A stretch of DNA of 64,000 bases from Peredibacter starrii (GTDB lineage: Bacteria; Bdellovibrionota; Bacteriovoracia; Bacteriovoracales; Bacteriovoracaceae), in contig NZ_CP139487.1 of NCBI RefSeq assembly GCF_034259205.1, positions 682,001 to 746,000 of the forward strand, given 5' to 3'. This document shows, in pieces, positions 1 to 9,522 of the stretch. Position 1 is the first letter of the stretch. Each line of letters opens with the position of its first letter. The notes below the pieces were generated by a model. The model searched no databases. It was not told where the DNA came from and worked only from the letters and a program-made list of their open reading frames with translations. The translations under genes were made by a program, and so were the position numbers.

Positions 1-906
1 TAAGATTGGTTGATCATCGATATCTAATGATAGCCATTGACCCTTCTCAAGGCTCGCTACATAGAGCTTACCCTTATCAAGAGAGTTATCAGAGTCAGAG
101 ATAAACTTATAGAAGTGTTCATCTGCGTGATCATCACCAGTATAGGCCACGATTTTGCCATTCTTGGCCTTCGTTACCGCCGCACACTCGTGAGCAAAAC
201 GACCCATCGAAGTGTGTTTCTTTGCCTTACCTGTTAGAGGTTCAATTTCGACCACCCATCCGTAGTGCTCTGGTGGCATTGGATAAAACTTTTCCCAACC
301 TAGCCAGCTTTCTGTCGTCTTACCATCACGGTAGCGCTCGCCCCAGAACATGTCGTAGTTTTCTTCACATGTGAGGAACGTGCCCCAAGGCGTTTTACCA
401 CCAGCGCAGTTACCCATTGTTCCCGTTGCTACTGTTGCTCCTTTAACTTTAGCGCCAGCAGCGAATGGAATTTTTGTATTGGCATCCAAGCGACGGTTGT
501 AGGGAGAGTTATTCACAACTGACCATTGGCCATTTACTTTTTTAACTTCTAATAAGCTTCCGCCCACTTCAGTTTTTTCACGATCAATGTTTGCTTTCGT
601 ACGGGCATCAAATGTTGGGGAAACGTATTCATGGTTCACCCAAAGAATACCGTGGTCATCTTTCAACGGATGAAAAGCGATGAAATCGTTATTGAAGCCG
701 AACTTTTCAGTTTTATTGATGGCGTCCCCATAACGAATCAGAATTTTATAATTAAGGCCTTCTGCAGTGAGAAGTTTGTCCTCAAGCGATGGGGCAAGAC
801 CAGGTAGCTTTGATGAAGAGGAAAAAGGTGAAGTAGTTGAGCATCCAGGAAGTGTTGCTAATACACCTGAAACACCAAGGAATTGGAGGAAATCACGTCT
901 GTTCAT
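1..906 (-). CDS. PhoX/DUF839-family Tat-exported protein (3' part missing)
   Basis: This minus-strand gene runs off the left edge, so only the first 302 codons are visible and there is no stop. Translating back from the ATG at 906 gives a twin-arginine signal (NRRDFLQFLGVSG) followed by LPGC, which is a possible lipobox. The mature part has the PhoX-like features GILWVNHEY, GNCAGGKTPWGTFLTCEE, HYGWVVEIEP and GRFAHE. Proteins of this family are periplasmic calcium-dependent phosphatases or phosphatase-like beta-propellers, exported folded by Tat. The missing C-terminus would hold more metal ligands, so enzymatic activity cannot be judged here. The family call is firm; the substrate is unknown. 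Confidence 0.85.
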   Translation of the reverse strand, partial: MNRRDFLQFLGVSGVLATLPGCSTTSPFSSSSKLPGLAPSLEDKLLTAEGLNYKILIRYGDAINKTEKFGFNNDFIAFHPLKDDHGILWVNHEYVSPTFDARTKANIDREKTEVGGSLLEVKKVNGQWSVVNNSPYNRRLDANTKIPFAAGAKVKGATVATGTMGNCAGGKTPWGTFLTCEENYDMFWGERYRDGKTTESWLGWEKFYPMPPEHYGWVVEIEPLTGKAKKHTSMGRFAHECAAVTKAKNGKIVAYTGDDHADEHFYKFISDSDNSLDKGKLYVASLEKGQWLSLDIDDQPIL

Positions 907-956
907 TGGGACCTTCTTTCTGGGAAATTTTTTAGAATATGATAATATAGAGTCGT

Positions 957-1340
957 ATGAAATACCATTTGCCACTCGTACTTTATGATCCAGAATGTCC
1001 ACTTTGTGTGAGATTTAAGCAAGGATTAGAGTATTTGGATAAGAGTCTAAACTTTGTCTCAGTGCGAGAGGATGAGGTCTATACAGTTTTTCCTGAGCTT
1101 TCCAGACAAGATTGCATCTCTAAAGTTCATCTCATTACCCCTGATAAAGAAATTTTAACGGGACCAGAAGTGGTTGATTATCTTGTGAAGACTCTTCCGG
1201 GAGTATCAAAGCTCAGTTGGCTTCTTGATAATGAGCAAGGACAGAAAGTTAAAAATTATTTTTACGAGAAAGTAGAAGAACTCCGCGAACTCACACAAAA
1301 GAAACAAGAAGAGTGTGATCAGTGTCCGCGGAGACGTTAA
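957..1340 (+). CDS. DCC1-like (DUF393) thiol-disulfide oxidoreductase family protein
   Basis: A 127-residue cytoplasmic protein starting with YDPECPLC, so the CxxC pair is C14/C17, followed by an alpha/beta thioredoxin-like body. This is the hallmark of the DCC1/YuxK family, predicted thiol-disulfide oxidoreductases of unknown substrate. It has no signal peptide. The C-terminus is charged and carries another CxxC (ECDQCP) that is not part of the core family. No good Shine-Dalgarno is seen upstream of the ATG. Its TAA stop directly abuts the stop of metF on the opposite strand. It starts about 50 bases from, and divergent to, the PhoX-like gene. Confidence 0.75.
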   Translation: MKYHLPLVLYDPECPLCVRFKQGLEYLDKSLNFVSVREDEVYTVFPELSRQDCISKVHLITPDKEILTGPEVVDYLVKTLPGVSKLSWLLDNEQGQKVKNYFYEKVEELRELTQKKQEECDQCPRRR

Positions 1341-2297
1341 TTAGAAAAGTTTAGAGGCAATTTGTTGAATTGCAGTGGCCTTACCCATCGAGTAGAAATG
1401 CAGGCAAGGTGCTTTATGCTGAATCAACTCTTTTGCTTGAGCAATCGACCATTCAACACCCACATTCTTAACTTCATCATCAGAACGGCATCTATCGATA
1501 GCATCGATGAGTTCATCCGGCATATCGATGAAGAAGTTTCTTGGTAGATTTGAAATCTGCGACTTAGTTGTAATTGGTTTGAGACCCGGAATGATCGGAA
1601 CTGTGATCCCTTCAGCACGGCATTTAGCTTCAAACTCAAAAAACTTTTTGTTATCAAAGAACATTTGAGTCACGATGTAGTCAGCACCATTGGCGATTTT
1701 TTGCTTAAGGTACTTCAAATCGGTTTTAAGATTTGGTGATTCAAAATGTTTCTCTGGATATCCTGCCACCCCAATACAGAACTTAGTTGGAGTTGGATTC
1801 TGAAGTTCATCTGAAAGGTAGTGACCTTTGTTCATAGAATTGATTTGCGAAACCAATTCGTCAGCAAACTTATGTCCGCCGTGAGTTGGTTCAAAATTCT
1901 TCTGACCTTTAATGCAGTCACCACGAAGGGCAAGCACGTTATCAATGCCAAGGAAATTAAGATCGATCAGAGCGTACTCAGTTTCTTCCTTCGTAAAACC
2001 GCCACAGATGATATGAGGAACGGTATCAACATCATACTTGTGCATAAGAGCGGCACAAATTGAAACTGTCCCCGGACGTTTACGAATTGATTTTTGTTCC
2101 AAAAGCCCATTTGGCATTTTCTTATAAACGAATTCCTCACGGTGATAAGTCACGTCAATGAATTTCGGTTTGAATTCCATCAAGGGAGCAATGTTATCAA
2201 AAAGTTTCTGAATACTTTCACCAGTACTCGGAGGCAAAATCTCAAAAGAGAAGAGAGTGCCTTTCGATTGTTTAATGTGATCCGTTACTTTTGCCAT
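1341..2297 (-). CDS. metF: 5,10-methylenetetrahydrofolate reductase
   Basis: A 318-residue TIM-barrel flavoprotein that reduces methylene-THF to methyl-THF, the methyl donor for methionine synthase. Family motifs are FSFEILPP near the N-terminus, VDVTYH-type strand (FIDVTYHREE), LALRGD around residue 124 (VLALRGDCIKG), and YIVTQMFFDN with PIIPGLKPI in the C-terminal half. It lies nine bases downstream of metH on the same strand with the Shine-Dalgarno AAAGG just before the ATG, so metH-metF is a two-gene operon linking methyl-THF production to its use. Confidence 0.95.
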   Translation of the reverse strand: MAKVTDHIKQSKGTLFSFEILPPSTGESIQKLFDNIAPLMEFKPKFIDVTYHREEFVYKKMPNGLLEQKSIRKRPGTVSICAALMHKYDVDTVPHIICGGFTKEETEYALIDLNFLGIDNVLALRGDCIKGQKNFEPTHGGHKFADELVSQINSMNKGHYLSDELQNPTPTKFCIGVAGYPEKHFESPNLKTDLKYLKQKIANGADYIVTQMFFDNKKFFEFEAKCRAEGITVPIIPGLKPITTKSQISNLPRNFFIDMPDELIDAIDRCRSDDEVKNVGVEWSIAQAKELIQHKAPCLHFYSMGKATAIQQIASKLF

Positions 2298-2306
2298 ATT
2301 TACCTT

Positions 2307-5300
2307 TTAAAACAAGTTGGCCGAGAGCCATTTTTCCATATCAGTTAATGAACTATCTTTTCTTTTTGCGTAGTCTTCTAATTGATCTCTGCCGATCTTC
2401 CCAACGTTGAAGTAACGTGATTCAGGGTTAGCGAAGTACCAACCACTTACAGAAGATGGTGGAACCATTGCCATTGAATCCGTGAGAGAAACTCCGATTG
2501 TTTTCTGGACATCCAGCATGCGGAAGAGCGTTTTCTTCTCTAAATGATCAGGGCAAGCGGCATAGCCAGGCGCTGGACGAATTCCTTGATACTTTTCACG
2601 AATAAGTTCTTCGCTATTAAGTGATTCAGTTGGAACGTATCCCCAGTATTCTTTTCTTACTTTCAAGTGAAGATATTCAGCAAAGGCCTCTGCCAGACGA
2701 TCAGCAAGGGCCTTGACCATGATTTGGTTATAGTCATCCTGATCTTTAGCAAATTTTTCAGAAAGCTCATCCAGACCAATTCCTGAAGTTACACAGAAGG
2801 CACCTACATAATCCATTCTGCCTGATTCTTTCGGCGCAACGAAATCAGAAAGACATGGGTTAGGAGAAGTTGCTTCTTCCATCTGGCGCTGAGTACGAAG
2901 CATATGAAGTGTCTCATAAACCTTATTCTCATTACCAACTTGCAGAACTTTTTGGTGCTTTCCATGTTTTTCACAAGTCCATTCATGGACCTTATCTTCA
3001 ACTGCATAAACCTGGATATCATCGCCAATTGAGTTGGCAGGAAAAAGACCGAATACACCTTTGGCCTTAAGTGATTTGTTCTTCACAATGTCTTTCAGCA
3101 GGGCCTGAGCATCATTGAAAAGCTTTTTGGCCTCAGTTCCAACTTCCGCATCATCAAAGATTTTTGGGTAAGCACCACGAAGACGCCAAGTCATAAAGAA
3201 TGGTGTCCAATCAATATAAGGAACAAGGTCGGCCACTGAAACATCTTCTAATACAGTTAGACCAAGTTTAATTGGCTTTCTGATCTCAGCTTTGTCCCAA
3301 TCAATCTTCACTTTATTTTTGCGAGCGTCTTCAAGAGATAGAAATTTCTCTTCTCTTTGAGAAGCAGCGTGAGCAACACGCATTTTGTCGTATTCTTTCT
3401 TCTGGTCGACATGAACTGCGGCCTTAGTGTTCTCATTTAAGAACTTTTCGACCACTGGTACCGCACGAGAAGCATCCGCCACGTGAATAATTGAACCGTG
3501 GTAATGAGGATCGATTTTAACTGCCGTGTGAACGCGAGAAGTTGTTGCACCACCAATCAGAAGGGGAACTTTAAATTCTCTTCTTTGCATTTCTTTCGCG
3601 ACGTGAACCATTTCATCAAGAGATGGAGTAATAAGCCCTGATAGACCGATCATATCCACGTCATGCTTTTTAGCTTCATCAAGAATTTTTTCACATGGAA
3701 CCATCACCCCAAGGTCAATGACTTCATAGTTATTACATCCAAGCACAACACCCACTATGTTCTTACCGATATCGTGAACGTCACCCTTAACCGTTGCCAT
3801 TAGAATTTTTCCAGCGCGCTTAACTGCCTGGCCGGCCTTCTCTGCTTCAATATAAGGTTGAAGATAGGCCACGGCCTTCTTCATCACTCGGGCAGATTTC
3901 ACCACTTGTGGAAGGAACATTTTCCCTTCACCAAAGAGATCACCCACGACATTCATACCGGCCATAAGTGGGCCTTCGATGACATCGAGTGGACGAGAAA
4001 CTTTTTGTCTCACTTCTTCGGTGTCGGCTTCAATATGATCCACGATCCCTTTAATCAGAGCGTGCTCAAGACGTTTTTCAACTGGGAGAGTTCTCCAGAC
4101 ATCATCTTTCTTCTCGGCCTTACCTTGGCTCTTCACCTGGCCTGCGAATTCTATCAAGCGTTCTGTAGCGTCTTCGCGGCGGTTGAAGATCACATCTTCA
4201 ACGTGATCAAGAAGATCTTTTGGAATATCGCTATAAACTGGTAAAGCACCAGCGTTTACAATACCCATGTCCATGCCGACCTTAATCGCGTGATAAAGGA
4301 AAGCAGAGTGCATGGCCTCACGAACAATATTATTCCCGCGGAAAGAGAACGATAGGTTAGAGACACCACCACTTACTTTACAGTAAGGGAGATTCTTTTT
4401 GATCCATTCAGTGGCGCGGATGAAATCGATGGCATAATTGTTATGCTCTTCCATTCCAGTCGCTACAGTCAGGATGTTTGGATCGAAGATAATATCCTGA
4501 GGTGCAAATTTCACTGTCTCAGTTAGGATCTTATAAGCTCGAGAGCAAATTTCAATTCGGCGCTCGTAATTATCGGCCTGGCCTTTTTCATCAAAGGCCA
4601 TCACCACAACCGCGGCACCATATTTTCTTACTAAGCGAGCGTGTTCAATGAACTTGGCCTCGCCTTCTTTTAGAGAGATTGAGTTAACAATCGCCTTACC
4701 CTGAATGCGTTTAAGTCCCGCTTCAATCACACTCCACTTTGAAGAGTCGATCATGATTGGCACTTTGCAGATATCAGGTTCAGAGGCAACGAGGTTCAGG
4801 AAGTTCACCATCACGGCCTCGGAATCAATCATCCCTTCGTCCATGTTGATGTCGATCACCTGAGCACCGTTTTCAACTTGCTCGCGGGCCACTTTTAAGG
4901 CTGCTTCGTAGTTCTTGTCCAGGATCAACTTTTTAAAAGCAATTGACCCCGTGAGGTTTGTTCTCTCACCGATGTTTAAGAAATTCGAACCTTGGAAAAC
5001 TTTCAGAGGTTCTAAGCCAGAAAGCTTTTGAGTGTGATCTTCAGTCGGAAGAGTGCGAGGAGTGGCATCAACCGCGGCATCAGCAATCGCTTTGATGTGG
5101 TCGTTAGTCGTTCCACAACACCCACCAATGATGTTGACCCATTTATTGTTAAACCATTCCTTAAGAGTTCCGGCCATGTGAGAAGGTGTCTCATCATATT
5201 GACCGAATTCATTCGGAAGACCGGCATTCGGGTAAACTGAAATATGAAACGGAGATTCTTTCGCAAGGATCTCAATATAAGGACGCATAAGTTCTGCACC

Positions 5301-6035
5301 TAAAGCGCAGTTAATCCCAATCGACAGAAGCGGGTAGTGAGAAACTGAATAAAGGAAGGCCTCAATCGTTTGACCAGAAAGTGTTCTTCCTGAAGCATCA
5401 GTAATTGTTCCTGAAACCATTACAGGGAGTGGCTTCTTATTTTCTTTTTCAAAGTAATCCGCAATCGCAAACAATGCGGCCTTACAGTTAAGTGTATCGA
5501 AAACTGTTTCAACCAGAAGGATGTCTACGCCACCTTCGACCAAATACTTGGTTTGTTCATAATAGTTGCGAACAAGTTCATCAAAGTCGACGGCACGAAA
5601 GCCCGGATTGTTTACATCAGGAGAAAGAGAAGCGGTCTTAGTCGTTGGTCCAATAGAGCCCGCTACAAAACGAGGCTTGTTAGGATTTTTCTTCGTGTAG
5701 GCATCAGCGCATTTACGAGCAATCCTCGCAGCTTCCAAGTTAAGCTCAGGAACAAGTTCTTCCATGTGGTAATCAGACATAGAAATACGAGTACAGCTGA
5801 AAGTATTCGTTTCGATAATGTCCGCGCCGCTTTCAAGATACTTGTTATGAATTTCTTCAATCACTTGAGGCTTAGTCAGTACAAGAAGATCGTTGTTACC
5901 TTTAAGTGGATGTTTCCAATCTTTGAAACGCTCACCACGATAATCAGCGTCCTCCAGTTTGTATTTTTGGATCATGGTACCCATGGCACCATCAAGGATT
6001 AGTACTCGCTCTTTGAGAAGATTTTCTAAAGTCAT
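2307..6035 (-). CDS. metH: Cobalamin-dependent methionine synthase
   Basis: A full-length, four-module MetH of 1242 residues. The homocysteine domain ends with the zinc-binding GGCCGTT; the pterin domain has NIGERTN and [10 protein letters not shown]; the B12 domain has [14 protein letters not shown] with the cobalt-ligating His and GLSGLITPS; the C-terminal AdoMet activation domain has [12 protein letters not shown]. It methylates homocysteine using methyl-THF made by MetF next door. A TTG at 6050 would extend it by five residues, but GAGG sits nine bases before the ATG at 6035, so that ATG is chosen. The upstream gap (about 100 bases) shows no cobalamin or SAM riboswitch. Confidence 0.96.
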   Translation of the reverse strand: MTLENLLKERVLILDGAMGTMIQKYKLEDADYRGERFKDWKHPLKGNNDLLVLTKPQVIEEIHNKYLESGADIIETNTFSCTRISMSDYHMEELVPELNLEAARIARKCADAYTKKNPNKPRFVAGSIGPTTKTASLSPDVNNPGFRAVDFDELVRNYYEQTKYLVEGGVDILLVETVFDTLNCKAALFAIADYFEKENKKPLPVMVSGTITDASGRTLSGQTIEAFLYSVSHYPLLSIGINCALGAELMRPYIEILAKESPFHISVYPNAGLPNEFGQYDETPSHMAGTLKEWFNNKWVNIIGGCCGTTNDHIKAIADAAVDATPRTLPTEDHTQKLSGLEPLKVFQGSNFLNIGERTNLTGSIAFKKLILDKNYEAALKVAREQVENGAQVIDINMDEGMIDSEAVMVNFLNLVASEPDICKVPIMIDSSKWSVIEAGLKRIQGKAIVNSISLKEGEAKFIEHARLVRKYGAAVVVMAFDEKGQADNYERRIEICSRAYKILTETVKFAPQDIIFDPNILTVATGMEEHNNYAIDFIRATEWIKKNLPYCKVSGGVSNLSFSFRGNNIVREAMHSAFLYHAIKVGMDMGIVNAGALPVYSDIPKDLLDHVEDVIFNRREDATERLIEFAGQVKSQGKAEKKDDVWRTLPVEKRLEHALIKGIVDHIEADTEEVRQKVSRPLDVIEGPLMAGMNVVGDLFGEGKMFLPQVVKSARVMKKAVAYLQPYIEAEKAGQAVKRAGKILMATVKGDVHDIGKNIVGVVLGCNNYEVIDLGVMVPCEKILDEAKKHDVDMIGLSGLITPSLDEMVHVAKEMQRREFKVPLLIGGATTSRVHTAVKIDPHYHGSIIHVADASRAVPVVEKFLNENTKAAVHVDQKKEYDKMRVAHAASQREEKFLSLEDARKNKVKIDWDKAEIRKPIKLGLTVLEDVSVADLVPYIDWTPFFMTWRLRGAYPKIFDDAEVGTEAKKLFNDAQALLKDIVKNKSLKAKGVFGLFPANSIGDDIQVYAVEDKVHEWTCEKHGKHQKVLQVGNENKVYETLHMLRTQRQMEEATSPNPCLSDFVAPKESGRMDYVGAFCVTSGIGLDELSEKFAKDQDDYNQIMVKALADRLAEAFAEYLHLKVRKEYWGYVPTESLNSEELIREKYQGIRPAPGYAACPDHLEKKTLFRMLDVQKTIGVSLTDSMAMVPPSSVSGWYFANPESRYFNVGKIGRDQLEDYAKRKDSSLTDMEKWLSANLF

Positions 6036-6137
6036 TTTCGGGAACCTCAATGTTGAATACTCTAGTGTATATTTTATTTAGCAAAAAAGTCAAGAAAAAC
6101 TCCTGTGAAATTAGATAGTTAAAATATATTTAGGAGG

Positions 6138-6920
6138 ATGGGTGTAGCACCGATAAGCAACATAATGAAGGCCTTTAACCTCTTAGCTTTTTATTTAATT
6201 TTAGGTATTTCCGTGGCCCAGGCCCAGTACGGAAATCCTAACTATTCTTTGCAGAATAGAAAGCGTCAGCCGCCTCCTGCGTGTGTGGATGAGAAGTTCG
6301 TCTTACATGGAGAAATGATTCCGCTAAATTTCGAAACAGGTAGAAGTACTGTCGGCGAAGATCAAATCGAACCAGTGAAAAATAAAGTAAGCGCCTATCT
6401 TTCATCACATGAAATCGAACTCATCACTGATGTGACGGTGACCACCAGTTCTTCCAAGGCACCTTTCTATACGACAATAAATGGTAAAAAGGTCTTAGAT
6501 CCTCAAAGTAATGAGAAGAGTTTATCTCTAGCAAAAGAACGAATGGTATTTGCAGAGAAGGTAATGAGTTCTCTGAAAGCCTCTTATCCCAATATCAAAT
6601 TTAACTTTGCTGCTGAACTTGCGGGCCCTGATTTTCATCCCGCCGATTTGAATGATCGCTTTGTAACCAGAATGACCGCGGGTTATGGAGAAAGAGTTGA
6701 ATCGCTTTTTCAAAAACATAAGGCCTCATATACGGATCAGGCGATTGTCCAATCTTCATATGACTTGTTAGATGAGCAGAAATTCGGAAATCTCTTTCTT
6801 GCTAAGTTTAAGCCCTTCCACGGAATCAGATTGGTGATCCAAGGTTATAAAAAAGAACTCGTAAAATGCCTTGAAACTAAAGAGAAGATCAATCCAAAAT
6901 CTGGTGCTTCTAAGCAATAA
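6138..6920 (+). CDS. Secreted hypothetical protein with OmpA-like features
   Basis: A 260-residue protein with an N-terminal signal peptide (hydrophobic LLAFYLILGISVAQAQ, cleavage likely after AQA). The middle part (LNFETGRSTV, then SLAKERMVFAEKVM) resembles the pattern of OmpA/MotB peptidoglycan-associating domains, where a strand with N/D is followed by LSLARA-type helix, but the match is loose and there is an insertion, so this is inference. The start is uncertain: AGGAGG touches the ATG at 6138 with no spacing, while the ATG at 6165 gives a cleaner signal peptide but no Shine-Dalgarno. Its 3' end overlaps the convergent EamA gene by 11 bases. Function unknown. Confidence 0.6.
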   Translation: MGVAPISNIMKAFNLLAFYLILGISVAQAQYGNPNYSLQNRKRQPPPACVDEKFVLHGEMIPLNFETGRSTVGEDQIEPVKNKVSAYLSSHEIELITDVTVTTSSSKAPFYTTINGKKVLDPQSNEKSLSLAKERMVFAEKVMSSLKASYPNIKFNFAAELAGPDFHPADLNDRFVTRMTAGYGERVESLFQKHKASYTDQAIVQSSYDLLDEQKFGNLFLAKFKPFHGIRLVIQGYKKELVKCLETKEKINPKSGASKQ

Positions 6921-7794
6921 CCATCAAGTAAAAACCAGCTAGAAAAAATGAGAACGCGACCACGAGATACATATTCGGTAATCGTCGGTGATATAAGCAT
7001 TCCAAGAGTGAGACCCAAACCGGGCCAGTGATCGCAATGGCGGTTAGTGTTCCCACATGAGCGTGTTTTAGAGCAGCTAGATAGAGAGTCAAAGATAAAA
7101 AGCAGCCACAAATCGCTGAACCAACCAGAAGGGAAATCTCTCTCTTTCTAAGTACCGTCAGATCCTTCACGATATTGAGATAGCTTTTTGGACTAAGAAT
7201 TAAGAATCCAAACAGCGCACCCATACAGCGAATAACATTCACTTGAAAAGTTTCCAGAGACGGATCCATTTCATAGGCTTCACGAGTGAGCATCACTCCG
7301 ATGGCATCCAGAGTAATTCCAAGAAACGCCCAGACAAAACTTCTAAGATCCCAGGAACCAGTGAGTTTGTTTCTTTCCAGCATGAAAATGAAAATACAAA
7401 AGATCATGCAGATCACAGCAAGGGTCTGATTAAGAGAGAAGAATTGATTGAGAAAGAAATAGCCGTAGAGTCCCAGCATCAATGGTTGAAAACTATACAG
7501 CACCAATGAACGGGCAGGACCGAGAGTAGTGAAGGCCCTAAAAAGAAAAATATCCCCGAAACAAAGACCTGTGAATCCACTTAATACGAGTAGGGCAATT
7601 CCATAGTTACTAACCGGCGCCATCTGATTAGTGACGGCCATTGCAACTAAAAAAGCCATAAAGGCTACGAAGACCTTGATTTGATTGATCCACATGGAAG
7701 AAAAGCGTTTGGCATAGATGGAAAACACCATACTCGCAGTGGAGTAAGTGAGATTTGCGCCAATGGCCAGAGCATAGACTTCCAAAGAACTCAA
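6910..7794 (-). CDS. EamA/DMT-family membrane transporter
   Basis: A 294-residue polytopic inner-membrane protein with about ten hydrophobic segments arranged as two EamA repeats. Drug/metabolite transporters of this family export amino acids, nucleotides or other small metabolites; the substrate cannot be read from sequence. The start is a TTG at 7794 supported by AAAGG eight bases upstream. It ends in TAG overlapping the convergent secreted protein gene, and is transcribed divergently from msrB. Confidence 0.8.
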   Translation of the reverse strand: MSSLEVYALAIGANLTYSTASMVFSIYAKRFSSMWINQIKVFVAFMAFLVAMAVTNQMAPVSNYGIALLVLSGFTGLCFGDIFLFRAFTTLGPARSLVLYSFQPLMLGLYGYFFLNQFFSLNQTLAVICMIFCIFIFMLERNKLTGSWDLRSFVWAFLGITLDAIGVMLTREAYEMDPSLETFQVNVIRCMGALFGFLILSPKSYLNIVKDLTVLRKREISLLVGSAICGCFLSLTLYLAALKHAHVGTLTAIAITGPVWVSLLECLYHRRLPNMYLVVAFSFFLAGFYLMVIA

Positions 7795-7804
7795 TCGTTT
7801 ACCT

Positions 7805-7833
7805 TTGTTAACTTCTTAGAGTGATTCTAGTAT
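7805..7833 (+). promoter_or_regulatory. Possible sigma-70-type promoter of msrB-apaG
   Basis: TTGTTA (7805-7810) and TAGTAT (7828-7833) are separated by 17 bases in the divergent gap before msrB. Each hexamer matches the consensus at four of six positions. It overlaps TATACT at 7831, an alternative -10. Sequence evidence only. Confidence 0.35.
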
Positions 7834-7855
7834 ACTAATTGCCGAGGTGAAAACC

Positions 7856-8248
7856 ATGAGTACGAACGAAGATTGGAAAAATAAACTTAGCCCTGAACAA
7901 TTTAATGTCTGCCGCCTGGGTGGTACGGAATCTCCTTTTTCAGGGAAATATAATAAGCATTACGAAAATGGGACTTACATTTGTGTGGCCTGTAAGCAGG
8001 AACTTTTTGGTTCAGAGACCAAATTTGATTCTGGAACAGGTTGGCCAAGTTTCTCCGATGTTCGAAATAATAAAAACGTAACTTTAAAAGACGACTATTC
8101 CTACAACATGCACAGAGTAGAGGTTCTTTGTTCAAATTGCGGTTCTCATTTGGGACATGTGTTTCCAGATGGCCCGGGACCGACTCATCAAAGATATTGT
8201 ATCAACTCTGTAGCGCTTGATTTTGTACCTGCGAATAGTTCAAAATAG
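7856..8248 (+). CDS. msrB: Peptide-methionine (R)-S-oxide reductase
   Basis: A 130-residue repair enzyme reducing the R-epimer of methionine sulfoxide in proteins. Two zinc-binding CxxC pairs (C43/C46 and C92/C95), the GTGWPSF and HLGHVF motifs and the catalytic Cys115 in RYCINS are all present. An in-frame GTG at 7847 overlaps the Shine-Dalgarno GAGG (7844-7847); the ATG at 7856 lies eight bases beyond it and is the likelier start. There is no export signal, so it acts in the cytoplasm. apaG follows after three bases, so the two form an operon. Confidence 0.93.
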   Translation: MSTNEDWKNKLSPEQFNVCRLGGTESPFSGKYNKHYENGTYICVACKQELFGSETKFDSGTGWPSFSDVRNNKNVTLKDDYSYNMHRVEVLCSNCGSHLGHVFPDGPGPTHQRYCINSVALDFVPANSSK

Positions 8249-8251
8249 GCC

Positions 8252-8653
8252 ATGACTTATCCATTCGTCTCTATCAGTAATAACTTTAAGATTGAAATCA
8301 AAACTGATTTCGATTTTGATCAGTCTAATCCTTTGCAGTATCAGTATCTTTTTCGATACACGATTTTGATCACCAACACTGGTGATGTTCCTGCTCAATT
8401 GGTTTCACGTAAGTGGAACATTAAAGACGGCAAGGGAGTGGTGAGGTACGTGGAAGGTCCGGGAGTCATCGGACAAACTCCATACTTTGAACCTGGAAAA
8501 TCATTTGAGTATCAAAGCTTTTGCCCGCTTCCGACAATGGAAGGGGAGATGTGGGGATACTTCAATATGGTAGATGATCGTGGGCAGACATTTAAAATCG
8601 ATACTCCGGTCTTCCGTTTCCAAGTGCCGAAAGAATTTATCGATATCTATTGA
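8252..8653 (+). CDS. apaG: ApaG (DUF525) protein
   Basis: A 133-residue all-beta, fibronectin-III-like protein with the typical ApaG signatures YLFRYTILITNTGD, LVSRKWNI, VEGPGVIGQTP and MWGYFNM. In bacteria ApaG is linked by genetics to divalent-ion and diadenosine-polyphosphate phenotypes; the biochemical role is unsettled. It is the second gene of the msrB-apaG pair. Its TGA overlaps by seven bases the end of the small gene on the opposite strand. Confidence 0.9.
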   Translation: MTYPFVSISNNFKIEIKTDFDFDQSNPLQYQYLFRYTILITNTGDVPAQLVSRKWNIKDGKGVVRYVEGPGVIGQTPYFEPGKSFEYQSFCPLPTMEGEMWGYFNMVDDRGQTFKIDTPVFRFQVPKEFIDIY

Positions 8654-8820
8654 ATAAGATCTTTGAAGTCTTTCTCTAGCTTTTTGAGAGTTTCATCAAG
8701 GTCGCTCTTCATTTCTTCTTTGCTAATGGCCTCAAAGTTTTGATCTTTTGCAAGGTCATGCATAATGCGAAGACGTTCAAGCATGTTCATAATGTCATGT
8801 GAAAGTTTGCGCTTATCCAT
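8647..8820 (-). CDS. 57-residue protein resembling an isolated H-box helix
   Basis: A short gene with ATG at 8820-8818 and TAG at 8649-8647. It begins one base inside the TAA of the FAH-family gene (TAATG), a classic sign of translational coupling. The protein is all-helical and highly charged; near the N-terminus it reads LSHDIMNMLERLRIM, which resembles the phosphoacceptor H-box of histidine kinases (SH[DE]x..NxLxxIxx) except that the usual Pro is Met. The rest (residues 25-57) is a Lys/Glu-rich helix. No kinase ATPase domain exists. Coding is supported by the overlap and the clean frame between two genes; the H-box reading is inference. Confidence 0.6.
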   Translation of the reverse strand: MDKRKLSHDIMNMLERLRIMHDLAKDQNFEAISKEEMKSDLDETLKKLEKDFKDLIQ

Positions 8821-9410
8821 TATTCCACCAAGCGGATGGTATGGTGGATAGGTCCAAAAATTAATTCCACGGTATCATTCGGTTTCAATGGACCCACACC
8901 TTTTGGTGTACCAGTGAAAACTAAATCACCGTCACAGAGAGGAAAGAACTCATCAATATAATGAATGATCTCATTTGCTTTTAAATTGGCATCATTAAGT
9001 TTGGCAGTCTGACGAACTTCACCATTAACTTTGAATATGAAGGGAGTTTCCTGCCAATCACCTTCGAAGTCTTTGACTCCTCTCATAGGAGTTACAATTG
9101 CAGAGTTCTTAAATACTTTTGAGATCTCCCAAGGATGGCCGTTCTCTTTTAATTTCTTCTGCTCATCACGAAGAGTGAGATCAAGACCAAGGCCCAAACC
9201 AATCACCATCTTCTTATAAAGTTTTAAAACGATTTCGCATTCGTAATGAATGTTTCCACGTTTCCAAGGTAGTTGAACCTGACTGTTATTTTTTGGTTCA
9301 ATGAATGAACTTTGAGGTTTCAAAAACAACACGGGCCGCTCGGGCGCTTTCTCTTGCATTTCGAGGGTGTGTTCGGCGTAATTCTTTCCAAGGCAGATGA
9401 TTTTATCCAT
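8820..9410 (-). CDS. Fumarylacetoacetate hydrolase family protein
   Basis: A 196-residue protein of the FAH fold (YcgM-like). It has GKNYAEH at the N-terminus, the metal-binding HYECEIVL (acidic pair) and the C-terminal LCDGDLVFTGTPKGVGPL. Family members hydrolyse, decarboxylate or isomerise acylpyruvates such as oxaloacetate or fumarylpyruvate using Mg. The length is like short FAHD1-type members. The exact substrate is not deducible. It is coupled to the 57-residue gene downstream. Confidence 0.85.
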   Translation of the reverse strand: MDKIICLGKNYAEHTLEMQEKAPERPVLFLKPQSSFIEPKNNSQVQLPWKRGNIHYECEIVLKLYKKMVIGLGLGLDLTLRDEQKKLKENGHPWEISKVFKNSAIVTPMRGVKDFEGDWQETPFIFKVNGEVRQTAKLNDANLKANEIIHYIDEFFPLCDGDLVFTGTPKGVGPLKPNDTVELIFGPIHHTIRLVE

Positions 9411-9522
9411 GCTGAAATCATATAACTAACGGGAATTACTGACAAATTAAAAAATATTAATATGGCCCATTGTCTCAAAGAAGAAGTGCAATCATATTTA
9501 AGGGATAAATAAAGGATTTTAC

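Noticed and set aside
3858-4244. 128-codon plus-strand reading frame inside metH
   Set aside because: It lies wholly antisense to conserved B12 and pterin domain sequence of metH, and its product matches nothing recognisable.
5553-6002. 149-codon plus-strand reading frame at the 5' end of metH
   Set aside because: Antisense shadow of the homocysteine-binding domain, with no ribosome site and biased composition.
6036-6137. Cobalamin or SAM riboswitch upstream of metH
   Set aside because: The gap is only about 100 bases and shared with a divergent gene; no B12-box or SAM-box sequence can be seen.
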